Shown: positions 49,600 through 58,309 of the stretch, in pieces
How positions within the stretch are numbered: position 1 is the stretch's first letter
Layout of the letters: every line of letters begins with the position of its first letter
Assembly: GCA_023653785.1 (NCBI GenBank)
Contig: JAMKCH010057902.1
Coordinates: 1-64,000 of the forward strand
Source of the DNA: Ophioderma brevispina
Lineage: Eukaryota > Echinodermata > Ophiuroidea > Amphilepidida > Ophiodermatidae
DNA: 64,000 nt
Direction: 5' to 3'
The notes under the pieces: generated by a model
The model's input: the letters and a program-made list of their open reading frames with translations, nothing else
What the model was told of the DNA's origin: nothing
Database searches by the model: none
Translations under genes and position numbers: made by a program

Positions 49600-49829
49600 T
49601 ACTTCAGTGGATATATAAACACCAAATCCACGCACTTTACGGGACTTCGCCGTGGCTGCGGTGCTGCAGCGAGTCTCGGAACTGGCGTAACTTTGCGTGG
49701 GAAAACAATGGAGTACGATCTTGTTTCAGTTTCTGCCGGCAAGGATATGTTTTCAGCAGGTTCTACTTGGAATTTCCGGCCATGGAGGTTTCTTCAGTGA
49801 GATAATAGCAATAGAAGGAGAAAGTAATT
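49600..49829 (+). promoter_or_regulatory. Candidate TATA promoter and first exon with small ORF
   Basis: ATATATAAAC at 49611-49620 has the form of a TATA box. About 30 bases downstream the base composition turns GC- and CpG-rich (GGGACTTCGCCGTGGCTGCG at 49641-49660). A 30-codon frame (49708-49800) starts in strong Kozak context (A at -3, G at +4; ACAATGG) and ends at TGA. A consensus splice donor ATTGTAAGT follows, so the exon would end at 49829. This is the best candidate for the start of a host transcript in the window. It is only a pattern match: no protein family is recognised and no linked downstream coding exon is proven. Confidence 0.35.
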
Positions 49830-50029
49830 GTAAGTCAGCATTTATGTCTAGCCCGGGCTTGAGCTAGGTCTTGGCCAGGGTCTTGCCCATGTGCCGCTTT
49901 GCTTGCCGGCTTTACTTGGCCGTCATGGCCGTAGCCTAGCTAGCATAGCCTAGCCTAGCCTAGGGCGCTATTTTAACTTAAGCTAGCCTTAATGACAAGG
50001 ATAAGGATCTATTAAAGTGGGAATATATA
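49830..50029. other. GC-richer sequence downstream of the candidate exon
   Basis: Includes CTAGCCTAGCCTAGCCTAGG and GGTCTTGCCCATGTGCCGC. Low-complexity CTAGC runs. No coding evidence. Confidence 0.4.
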
Positions 50030-50214
50030 AAATAAATAATGAATGTTTTTCATTCGTGCAATGGAAGTGTGTTTTTTTTCATTAGTTGAAAGATGAAATT
50101 TACATTAGGCCTGCGAGGCTAACAACACTTCGTCTGTTCGTCATGTTGTTATGGAACATTTCATCTTTCAACTCATGAAAATACCATTGCACTCATAAAC
50201 ATTCATTATTTGTA
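50030..50214. mobile_element. Miniature element, family of 43990, copy 2
   Basis: The left end AATAAATAATGAATGTTTTT plus CATTCGTGCAATGG is inverted at the right as CCATTGCACTCATAAACATT plus CATTATTTGT. Subterminal CATTAGTTGAAAGATGAAAT pairs with ATTTCATCTTTCAACTCATG, so the arms total about 55 bases. Confidence 0.8.
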
Positions 50215-50399
50215 TGTTGTTATATTGAGTTGCAATTTTGAGTCCCTGTTATACATGCTCATTACGATTTACGGTTACTCAGTTTGTTGCAATCTTTTAA
50301 AATTGTTGGTGTCCCTGTGATAAAGTTACTCAATTTGTTAAATGTCTTATGTTTTGGTATCCCTGTTGCACCATACTAAGATTTGTTACAATTTGGCAC

Positions 50400-50690
50400 C
50401 ATATTTGTTCTTTGTCGATAAAACATTTCAAACATTATAAAAGAACCGTTTTGTTGGCTGGATCTACGTTAAGAATTCTGCAGTTCTGAACAGAGTCAGA
50501 GTATTCAAAAGCGAACTCAGTGGCTTCGGAGATTTCAGATGACTGGCGACGTTGAAAAAAAAATCCGCTTGAAAAAGGATGTGTTCTTTTTATTTTATCA
50601 TAAACACGTCGTTTTAAATTAGAGTAACCAAATTATATCACGTGATCTTTTAATTATTTAAATATCGCAATTGATTGTTTAACTTTTTAT
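50400..50690. repeat. Block duplicated at 52855-53080, copy 1
   Basis: Shares TTGTTCTTTGTCGATAAAA, AGTATTCAAAAGCGAACTCA and GGCTTCGGAGA with 52855-53080, about 2.45 kb downstream in the same orientation. Both copies sit at the end of a minisatellite stretch. The implied unit is minisatellite plus block, duplicated once. Confidence 0.7.
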
Positions 50691-50696
50691 TTATGC

Positions 50697-50872
50697 ACAC
50701 TTAAAAATACGAGGTCAAATATGGACCGACTAAAAATAAAAATAAAATGTCGCATTTGAGTTAAAACGACCCTTTTCGTGTCATTTTTAACCCTAAAATT
50801 AGTTGTTTAACTCAAATGGGGTCAGTTTATTTTAGTCGGTATATATTTGACACCGTATTTTTAAGTTTGTGG
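50697..50872. mobile_element. 176 bp palindromic element
   Basis: The left arm CACACTTAAAAATACGAGGT plus CAAATATGGACCGACTAAAA pairs with the right arm TTTTAGTCGGTATATATTTG plus ACACCGTATTTTTAAGTTTG. The inner CATTTGAGTTAAA/TTTAACTCAAATG extends the stem. Sequence resembling part of the left arm (ACCGACTAAAAATGGAGTCA) lies at 27211-27230. Confidence 0.75.
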
Positions 50873-51406
50873 CTTTTGCTAACAAGGGACTATAAACATG
50901 ATTATGAAATGTTACCGAACTTATTTTATAATGTAAATGTTACATCATTCTCAATAAGGGTTATGATGTGCTTTTTTTGTTTCCATGCATGTGTCACTGA
51001 AATGCTCAATAAACTACTGAATTTGTAAACAAGGTCATTTTAAATCTTGCTCAATAAGAGTACTCAATTTGCTACATGTTACATTGTAATTGTTGGCGTC
51101 TCTGTTATATAATTTTCAGTAAAATTACGTGAATTTGTTACAATGTGTTATATTGTTGGTGTCCCTGTTACATCATGCCCAGTAGACTATTCAAGTCCTT
51201 ACGGTTTACAGTGATGCTGTTACACAGTGAATTGCATTTTGGTGTTCTTTTCACAAGGTCACTCAACTTGTTACAATGTGCTGTATTTTGGTATCCCTGT
51301 AATATTATGCTCAATGTGGTTAACTGGATTTGTTACAATGGCTTGCATTGTTGTCCCTGTTACATGCTCAATAAGATTACTGAATTTTTAATAGAGCCAA
51401 TTATCC

Positions 51407-51966
51407 GATGGAATAGGGTGTATACATTCCTAAGACCTAAGAACTAAGATCTAAGACCTAAGATCTAAGATCTAAGACCTAAAACCCTAAGGCCTTTACA
51501 TTTTGGTGCCAAAAAGTTAGGGTCTTAGTTTTGTAGTTGAACCCTTACCGAACTACAAAACTAAAACCCTAAGTTTTTTGGCGCCAAAATGTATTTTAGT
51601 GGAATTTCAGACAGGGTCTTAGTTTTGTAGTTGAACCCTTACTCAACTACAAAACTAAGACCCTAACTGTTTTTGCGCTCAATCAATATTTCTTGGAATT
51701 TGAAACAGGATCTTAGATTTGTAATTGGGCCCTTGCCCAACTACAAAACTAAGACCCTAGCTTTTTTGGCGCCAAATAGCTGAAATTTGAGACAGGATCT
51801 AAGTCATACGGTCTTATAGATTTAGGGTCTTAGTTTTAGGGTCTTAGTTTTAGGGTCTTAGTTTTAGGGTCTTAGATTTAGGGTCTTAGATTAGGTTTTG
51901 GGTCTTAATTTTAGGGTCTTAGTTTTTGGGTCTTAGGTCTTAGGAATGTATACACCCGATGGAATA
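51407..51966. mobile_element. 542 bp element with 9 bp target duplication, built from TTAGGGTC motifs
   Basis: The element proper is 51416-51957. GATGGAATA flanks it exactly on both sides (51407-51415 and 51958-51966). Ends are GGGTGTATACATTCCTAAGA and the inverted TCTTAGGAATGTATACACCC. A 9 bp duplication is typical of Mutator-like elements. The interior is almost entirely structured: short CTAAGATCTAAGACCTAAG repeats on the left, three stem-loops centred near 51546, 51640 and 51735 with arms GGGTCTTAGTTTTGTAGTTG and complement, and a 14 bp GGGTCTTAGTTTTA tandem array at 51830-51945. No coding capacity. Confidence 0.85.
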
Positions 51967-52322
51967 TGCTTTGCTACAACTTGGTATACAGTGAGTTAAA
52001 TTTTGGTGTCGTTTTGTTACAATGTGTTACATTTTGGTGACCATATTACATCATGCTCAATAAGGTTACTTAAATGTGTTACATTCTACAAGTTGATATC
52101 CCTGTTAAATCATGTTCAATAAGGTTACCGAATTTGTTACAATGTTTTACATTTTACTATCCATTTTACATCATATTAGTAATACGTATACTACGTTACA
52201 ATAATACGTTACGTTAATATGTTACAATACGGTTAGTAATGTCCTGTTATATCATGCTCCATAAGGCTACTCAATTTGTTACAATATCTTGCAATTTTCG
52301 TATCCCTGTTGTGTCATGCTCA

Positions 52323-52812
52323 TTAAAGGGACACAATGGCATTAAAAATATTCAGATATAAAAAAAAAAAATGGACCCTTACTGAAATCACATAATTCAA
52401 AAGCATTCAGACCGGAATTCAGACTTGTAGTTAGATATTGATCTGACAAATGAAAGGTGGATTAGCCGATATTAGCACAGATACAATAGCAATGATCTGT
52501 GATCTGATAACTGTATGCCTTTCAAGTTTGATAGAATACTGGCAGTAATGTCAGTATCCTTGGCTGCTACAGCCACCCAAGGATGCTGACATTTCTGCCA
52601 GCAAAAACATGCTTGATACACTGTATAAATTCTAGCAGGAATGTTAATACCTTGATTTTCCGTGGCAGGAATCTCCTGTAACTCTTCTGTTTTTACTGTT
52701 TTTACAGAATATAAACATCCAAATTCAGTGTTTTCAAATTTATGGAAGTGATTTCAGGAAGGGTCCATTTCATTATGTCTGAATATTTTCTCATGTCATT
52801 GTGTCCCTTTAA
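52323..52812. mobile_element. TTAA-flanked 482 bp TIR element
   Basis: The element proper is 52327-52808 with TTAA on both sides (52323-52326 and 52809-52812). Terminal repeats run about 75 bases: AGGGACACAATGGCATTAAA at the left, inverted at the right as CATTGTGTCCCT preceded by GAATATTTTCTCATGTCATT. An internal stem (52540-52605, CTGGCAGTAATGTCAGTATC with its complement) sits near the middle. TTAA duplication and AGGG ends recall the element at 32953. No coding frame. Confidence 0.85.
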
Positions 52813-52854
52813 GTATAATGAATTAATTTGTTACAATGTCCCTGGTGCCAAAAT

Positions 52855-53080
52855 AGTTCTTTGTCGATAAAATTTTTTCAAGAACCATTTTGTTTGATGA
52901 ACCTATATACATTAGGATTCTGCAGCTATTGAGTATTCAAAAGCGAAGTCAGGGGCTTCGGAGACTTCAGATAACCTGCGATGTTAAAAAACAGCTTTAA
53001 AGGATGTTGTTCTTTCTATTTTCATGATATTACCACGATCTTCTAATTACTTTTAATGTTGCAATTGATTTATTAGGTTA
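52855..53080. repeat. Block duplicated from 50400-50690, copy 2
   Basis: Aligns with 50400-50690 through GTTCTTTGTCGATAAAA, GAGTATTCAAAAGCGAAGTC and GGGCTTCGGAGACTTCAGAT. In both copies one frame reads VFKSE-x2-GFGDFR followed by a stop, a small hint of former coding content. Confidence 0.7.
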
Positions 53081-53134
53081 TTTATTATATTTTGCTAACT
53101 ATATTGAAAGCATTAATGTGAAATGTTATCGCAG

Positions 53135-53291
53135 ATTATGCCGCTACCACCATGTCCTTATCAATCCAGAGAAGTACCCAAACTGCTACCTTGCTGAACC
53201 GAGGATCTATAAAGATTGAGGCGTTGGATATCGCATGCATGGAATGTCCTGCTTGAAGCTACCAAATGCAAAACCAACACCATCTCCAATG
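53135..53291 (+). pseudogene. Exon-like block, protein not recognised
   Basis: Bounded by an acceptor-like TTATCGCAG and a donor-like ATGGTAGGT. One frame reads LCRYHHVLINPEKYPNCYLA then EPRIYKD and stops. After a one-base shift it continues GVGYRMHGMSCLKLPNAKP, which has protein-like composition. A second frame (YAATTMSLSIQRSTQ onward) stays open for 39 codons. The polypyrimidine tract is weak. It could be a decayed host exon or an exon captured by repeats. No family was recognised. Confidence 0.25.
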
Positions 53292-53330
53292 GTAGGTATT
53301 CTGAGGGCACTAATCCTAACCTAAAACTCA

Positions 53331-53699
53331 TTGATACTAAGCTGGATGAACAGAAAGTGTAGATCTACTAGGACTCGCCCCTTGTATCGATCTCTCCTAG
53401 AACCAGGTCATCACCAAAATGGCGAAAACAGCTGGGACTTCTTTGAAGAGCAGTTCCCTGCCCAGAGCCATAAAATACGCTGTAAGATGGTGTATACCAG
53501 ATTACATGGATTGGTACAACCCCCTGTAGCCCCCTATAGCTCTGCTCGATTTCATCCATATGAACCAAACACATGGACTCCCAAAAAATTAGTAGGCCTA
53601 CTCCGATTCACCTGTTTAATCACAGGAGGTCGGTTGGGGCTTCCGCACTTTTCCACCGAATGCTCCACCGGGACGCCCCAGAACTATAGTGCCAGCTGA
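53331..53699 (+). CDS. Hypothetical 122-codon open frame
   Basis: Encodes a soluble, Arg/Pro/Ser-rich sequence (segments GHHQNGENSWDFFEEQF and HGLVQPPVAPYSSARFHPY) with no signal peptide, membrane segment or recognised motif. It follows the exon-like block by 40 bases and could be part of the same former gene. It ends just before a minisatellite. The opposite frame 53368-53574 is weaker. It may be transposon- or chance-derived. Confidence 0.2.
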   Translation: MILSWMNRKCRSTRTRPLYRSLLEPGHHQNGENSWDFFEEQFPAQSHKIRCKMVYTRLHGLVQPPVAPYSSARFHPYEPNTWTPKKLVGLLRFTCLITGGRLGLPHFSTECSTGTPQNYSAS

Positions 53700-53737
53700 T
53701 GCCATGCATTCAAACCCTTGAATGTATGTCAAGAGGT

Positions 53738-53990
53738 CGAGATAAGGGACGAGGTAAGGGACAACGTAAGTGTCAAGATGATGACATAAGGGACGACATA
53801 AGTGTCGAGATGATGAGATATTTAAGGGACGAGATAAGGGACGAGATAAGGGACAACATAAGTGTCAAGATGATGACATAAGGGACGACATAAGTGTCGA
53901 GATGATGAGATATTTAAGGGACGAGATAAGGGACGACATAAGTGTCAAGGTGACGAGATAAGGGACGAGATAAGAGACAAGATGCAGCTG
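53738..53990. repeat. Minisatellite with 92 bp higher-order period
   Basis: Built from GGGACGAGATAA, GGGACGACATAAGTGTC and AAGATGATGACATAA modules. The block from AGTGTCGAGATGATGAGATA recurs exactly 92 bases later. A weak inverted relative (CATCTTGACATTTATGTCG and similar) lies near 61264-61385. Confidence 0.85.
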
Positions 53991-54082
53991 CTGAGGGAGT
54001 GGTGTATGGGTGTGTTGGGTGTGTGCTGGTGGCTGGATGGGGAAGTGAATAGGTGGGGTGTGAGAGGGTAGTGTGTGCGGGG

Positions 54083-55250
54083 TTAAGGGACGCACCATTA
54101 GATTTTCGGGGGGGGGGGGGCTAAGGAGTTGGGTTCCTGACAAAAAAATTTCGAGTTGGCGTCATGACAAAGATTTGTTTTTCAACCCTTCACAGGGGCG
54201 GATCCAGGATTTCTCAATAGAGGGGGCGCCAAATTATCTGGCTTGCTGCGCTCGCCGGGTAGACCCATATTTTTTTTAATCGGTTCGAAATTCTGATGGG
54301 GGTTTACATCTACACAGCGCCCGACGCCCAATACCATCAATCTTGGGGATCTACAGGGCGCCTTGTGCCTAAAAAAAAACATTTTTATAGATCTACAGTT
54401 CACGTCTGCGCCCTGTGTCGGCGCTGGGCGCCCTGTGCCTCTGCCAAAAAATAGAGGGGGCGCGCGCCCGGGGCGCCCCCCTCTAAATCCGCCCCTGCTT
54501 CAATCTGCCAATTTGTTTTTCTTTCCACTCTTGTATGTGACAATTTTTTTTCATCCTTACCAAGCAGCAAAACCATTTTCTCTCCTTCCCTCCCCTGGCA
54601 ACATTTTTTTTTTGTGGGGGAGGGGGGGGGGCTTGTTAAAATTTTTAAAAATGGTATGTATTCTTAAGAAACTCTTATAAGATACATACCATTTCAGTTT
54701 GATGTTTTGAAGCAAATTATTTCGTGACACAAATGGGTAAAAAAATAAAGATCTACTTCAATAGTGGAAGTTTTTGAAGGATGGTACAATATGGTTTGGA
54801 AGCAGTGTGTACCTGCTAGTCACCTAGAAGGTAACTTCAGAGTTCTCCACTTGGAATGTCACCTGGGAGTGTCACTATTCAGTGGATGGTGCATTTGTGG
54901 TGGGCTAATCTACACAAAGGCACACTGGGGGATTCTGAGGGGTGTCCCCCTCAGAGCCAGAGGAAATTTGCAAAATGCCTTTCAAAATAACGCTATTTAA
55001 TGCAATATTTTGAGAGATTTATGATATATTGCAAGTTAACTAAACCATACAATTTTTTTAACTTCTAGTGTGCAAATTTTTTTTTACCTATGATATTCGT
55101 CAATTTTTTTTTCACAGTGTGTGGTGGAGCAAAATTGTTTTTCAGTGTGTGGTGGAGCAAAATTTTTTTTGAGTCACATGCTGCGACAAAACTCTTTTTT
55201 TCTTCAAAAACTCCCTAGCCCCCCTTGAAATCTAATGGTACGTCCCTAAC
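54083..55250. mobile_element. 1.17 kb non-autonomous TIR element
   Basis: The left end TTAAGGGACGCACCATTAGA plus TTTTCGGGGGG is inverted at the right as CCCCCCTTGAAATCTAATGG plus TACGTCCCTAAC. Shared CTAAGGAGTT/AACTCCCTAG extends the terminal repeats to about 45 bases. The interior is non-coding and contains a nested hAT-like element (54193-54497). The GTGTGTGGTGGAGCAAAA motif is duplicated near 55117-55160. The target duplication is not clear. Confidence 0.7.
54188..54502. mobile_element. Nested hAT-like miniature element
   Basis: The element proper is 54193-54497 (305 bp). Ends are CAGGGGCGGATCCAGGATTT and the inverted AAATCCGCCCCTG. CTTCA lies exactly on both sides (54188-54192 and 54498-54502). 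Subterminal GAGGGGGCGCC and GGCGCCCCCCTC extend the inversion. A 5 bp match is shorter than the 8 bp expected for hAT, so either the duplication has decayed or this is another superfamily. It splits the older 54083-55250 element. Confidence 0.8.
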
Positions 55251-55264
55251 CGTGTAGGGTAGGT

Positions 55265-56976
55265 GTGTGGGAATGTACGAACTTGATCCATCTGCACAGG
55301 TACAACCTGTGGTGGGGGTCAAGAATTCAAAACCTGCTATTATCTACGAAGTCCATTTTGAGCATGTGGTTTTGGGTGTTTGGGTGTCGACAGAAAGGTC
55401 GACGAGCGCACAGTCTCTGTCTGCCGAGCTGGTGCGATTCTTTGACAGTGTTATGCAGCAGGTGCTTGTTGTCCAGCAGAGCCTTATTCACCAGTTTGTA
55501 CATGTGGTGTTCTCTCCGAAGCACTGCAGGTGCAATGTCTGAAAGCACTGATAGAAACTCAGATGGAGTGGGACGGAGGCAACCCAGTAATGGTTCTCAA
55601 GGTCTCGTTGAGTACTGTGTCCATTTTTTTTTTTGTGTGAGAGCTGTTGCACCATGCTGGCATATTCAGCAGCGCTGTAGACCAGAGCCAAGGCGGTGGT
55701 GCGTAGAGTCGTTGGGTTGGCACCCCATGAGGACCCAGCAAGTCGGCACAGGAGGTTATTCCTCGAAGATACCTTGGCGCATACGGACTCGAGGTGCTGC
55801 CGATAAGTAAGCTGCCGGTCAAGCTTCACTCCCAGATATGTTGGTGTAGGATTGTATGACAGAGGCGCTCCATTGAGGTCGATTTGAAGCTGGCGATGAG
55901 CCTCTTTGGTGTTGAGATGGAAGGCAGTAGCGGTGGTCTTGGCTCCACTCTGTCCAGCTGCTGTCCGAGTGGAGAAGGGCAAGATCGTCGGCGCGGCGTA
56001 GCCCTATTGTCTAGATGTTGTTTGAGGTAAATCGCTGATATACAAGTTGAAAAGCATGGGAGCCAGTACAGATCCTTGTGGTACTCCGTTCTTCAGACGA
56101 CGCAGACGACTACTCTGCCCATCACTGGTCTTGAGAATAAAGCTACGGTTTGCAAGTATGTTACATATGAATAACAAGGTGACGATCCGGGACGGTCCTG
56201 AGAAGCTTGAGTGTCAAGCCCTGGTGCCACACAGTGTCGTATGGCGCAGTAAGGTCCACCAAGATGACGCCTGCCTTACGACGCTTTTCAAAGATTTCCT
56301 CAATATCATTTGTTAGTTTCCTCAATATCATTTGTTAGTAATCTGGTGGACAGTGGACCGATGGGGTTCGACGACGCGGGCTCCAGCCGGGCCAGGATCA
56401 TCCTCTCAAGGTGTTTGAAGGGAACACACAGTAGTGATATTGGGCGGTAGTTCTTAGGGTTGTCGACAGGCTTGTTTCTATAGCCCTCCTCCAGATCTTG
56501 GGTAAGGACTGGTTGGTAAGGCAACATGTGTAGAATTTCTGGAGCCATTCAAGACATCGTAGGCCGCATTGCATCAGGAACTCCGCTGGTATGTTATCAA
56601 TCAGGCCCCTGGGCCTTTCCACTCTTTAGTTGCTGATAGCAGAGGTAAGCTCATCTAGTGAGAAGGATGTTGAAAGGGACCCGTCCACGCCGGGGCTCGC
56701 CGAAGTTTGGTGATCTCTTTTTAACAGAGCGAGTGTGATCCTTATCAATATCCTTGAAACGATCATTTGCGAGGAGTTGCTCAGCGATTGAGTGGCAGTC
56801 ACTGGACATTTAATTTCGATGGTTTGGAAATTCTGCCGGTGAGGCGGTTTATAGTATTCCAGGCCTTCCTGCTGGAGTGAATGAAGTCGATTCCCTGGAC
56901 CGTCTCCTCCCAGCGCTCATGACGTTTCCTGTCCAAGCAGTTTGTCATATCTGAAGCCTTGGATGACGCTTCGAGT
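55265..56976 (-). mobile_element. Decayed Jockey-like LINE, minus strand
   Basis: Reading from 56976 downward: a linker RWEETVQGIDFIHSSRKAWN then TINRLTGRISKPSK (about 56810-56920), then RT fragments GLIDNIPAEFLMQCGLRCLE and LPKIWRRAIE at 56398-56622, DNPKNYRPISLLCVPFKHLE near 56430, and catalytic motif C as RRADDLALLHSD near 55970-56000 with both aspartates intact. The thumb/C-terminal region occupies 55327-55982 (TATAFHLNTKEAHRQLQIDL, then YLGVKLDRQLTYRQHLESVC). At least five frameshifts. No endonuclease domain, so 5'-truncated; the 5' side is replaced by the tRNA-like array. The same LINE family lies at 58310-59745 on the other strand. Confidence 0.8.
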
Positions 56977-57720
56977 TATAAACTCGTTAGTGTCAAAAGA
57001 CCTAACGGGGAATTCGTCTTCAGCTCTATTCACTGCGCGCTCGACTTGAGACCAGGGGTCCCCGGGTTCGAGTCCCGGTCTCGGGACCGAGAAACAAGTC
57101 GCGGGTATATCATGGTGAGTAATTGGATAGTTTACAGTTTGTGACCAATTTGGTGCAAGCGGTGGGATCGAAATGCCTGCGGTTACGTACCTTGTATCAA
57201 GGAGGCAAGAGTTTAAGGCCCGGGACGTGCCTTGTGAGGGAAGGACGGGGAATAATGTCACGAGGTATAAACTCTTTAGTGTCAATAGACCTAACGGGGA
57301 ATTCCTCTTTAGCTCTATTCACTGCACGCTCGACTTGAGACCAAGGGGTCCTGGGTTCGAGTCCCGGTCTCGGGACCGAGAAACAAGTCGCGGGTATATC
57401 ATGGTGAGTAATTGGATAGTTTACAGTTTGTGACCAATTTGGTGCAAGCGGTGGGATCGAAATGCCTGCGGTTACGTACCTTGTATCAAGGAGGCAAGAG
57501 TTTAAGGCCCGGGACGTGCCTTGTGAGGGAAGGACGGGGAATAATGTCACGAGGTATAAACTCTTTAGTGTCAATAGACCTAACGGGGAATTCCTCTTTA
57601 GCTCTATTCACTGCACGCTCGACTTGAGACCAAGGGGTCCTGGGTTCGAGTCCCGGTCTCGGCGGGACCGAGAAATAATCGCTGGTATACCTCGGTGAGT
57701 AATTAGTTTACAGTTTGTGA
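56977..57720. repeat. Three tandem 289 bp units with tRNA-like promoter boxes
   Basis: Unit starts (TATAAACTC) fall at 56977, 57266 and 57555, exactly 289 bp apart. The third unit is cut short near 57720. Units two and three are almost identical, and unit one has a few percent differences. Each carries CTCGACTTGAGACCANGGGT and a polymerase III B-box GGTTCGAGTCC (57065-57075 in unit one), followed by CCGGTCTCGGGACCGAG. The acceptor arms do not pair, so these are tRNA-derived repeats, not tRNA genes. The paired minus frames 56917-57285 and 57197-57574 are repeat translations. Confidence 0.85.
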
Positions 57721-57741
57721 CAATATCTAGGGTATACCACC

Positions 57742-57975
57742 ATGTTTGAAACTGATCCTTGCTCAGCTAAAACAACTCTAAAGGTGAGGAAGTGTCGGAG
57801 AGGACCTCTCAGGAAAAGATTAAAACCTGCCATGTACCTTGAATCCACCGATATGACCCATAACAGCAAGAAAGCACGGATACCAATTTGTCTAATAACC
57901 ATTAAGCCTAACATCCAATTTATCTCACAACCAAAATGTCTAATAGCCATTTGGTCTAATGCCCATCTAGTCTAA
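57742..57975 (+). CDS. Hypothetical 77-codon frame, unrecognised
   Basis: Starts in moderate context (CACCATGTTTG) and encodes a basic sequence (KTTLKVRKCRRGPLRKRLKP near the N-terminus). The last third runs into the TCTAAT minisatellite, so the C-terminus is repeat-encoded. No family was recognised; most likely not a gene. Confidence 0.12.
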   Translation: MFETDPCSAKTTLKVRKCRRGPLRKRLKPAMYLESTDMTHNSKKARIPICLITIKPNIQFISQPKCLIAIWSNAHLV

Positions 57976-58305
57976 TGCCCATTTCGTCTACTACTAATAA
58001 CCACAAACACCATTTGGTCTAATTGCCATTTTGTCTAATATCCATTTGGTCTAATATTCATCTGGTCTAATATCCATTTGGTCTAATATCTAATGTCTAC
58101 CTGGTTTAAAATGTATTTGGTCTAATACCCCTCTGGACCAGGTGGACATTAGACAAAAATGGATATTTAACCAAATGAGTATTAGACCAGATGGATATTT
58201 GACCAGATGGATATTAGACCAGATGGATATTAGACCAATTGGGTATTAGACCAAATGCATATTAGACAAAATGAATATTAGACAAGATGGATATTAGACC
58301 AAATG
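57890..58305. repeat. 16 bp minisatellite in inverted head-to-head arrangement
   Basis: From 57890 to about 58135 the unit reads GGTCTAATATCCATTT. From about 58138 to 58305 the complement reads AAATGGATATTAGACC. The switch lies near CTGGACCAGGTGGAC. Single strands of this 400 bp region could fold into one long imperfect hairpin. It separates the minus-strand LINE and tRNA-like array from the plus-strand LINE. Confidence 0.9.
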
Positions 58306-58309
58306 GAAA

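Larger units (their letters stand above)
50220..52850. repeat. Minisatellite domain, unit about 60-75 bp
   Basis: Consensus TTTTGGTGTCCCTGTTACAT, then CATGCTCAATAAGGTTACTC, then AATTTGTTACAATGTGTTAC. Many diverged units run from 50220 to 51400, 51960 to 52330 and briefly 52813-52850. They are interrupted by a non-repeat block (50400-50690) and three inserted inverted-repeat elements. Frames such as 50816-51028 and 51145-51447 are translations of these repeats. Confidence 0.75.

Noticed and set aside
57000..57090. tRNA genes in the 289 bp units
   Set aside because: The T-arm is good, but the D-arm and acceptor arms do not fold into a cloverleaf.
56917..57698. Repeated 70-125 codon frames on both strands
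   Set aside because: They recur exactly every 289 bp and follow the tRNA-like tandem units, so they are repeat translations.
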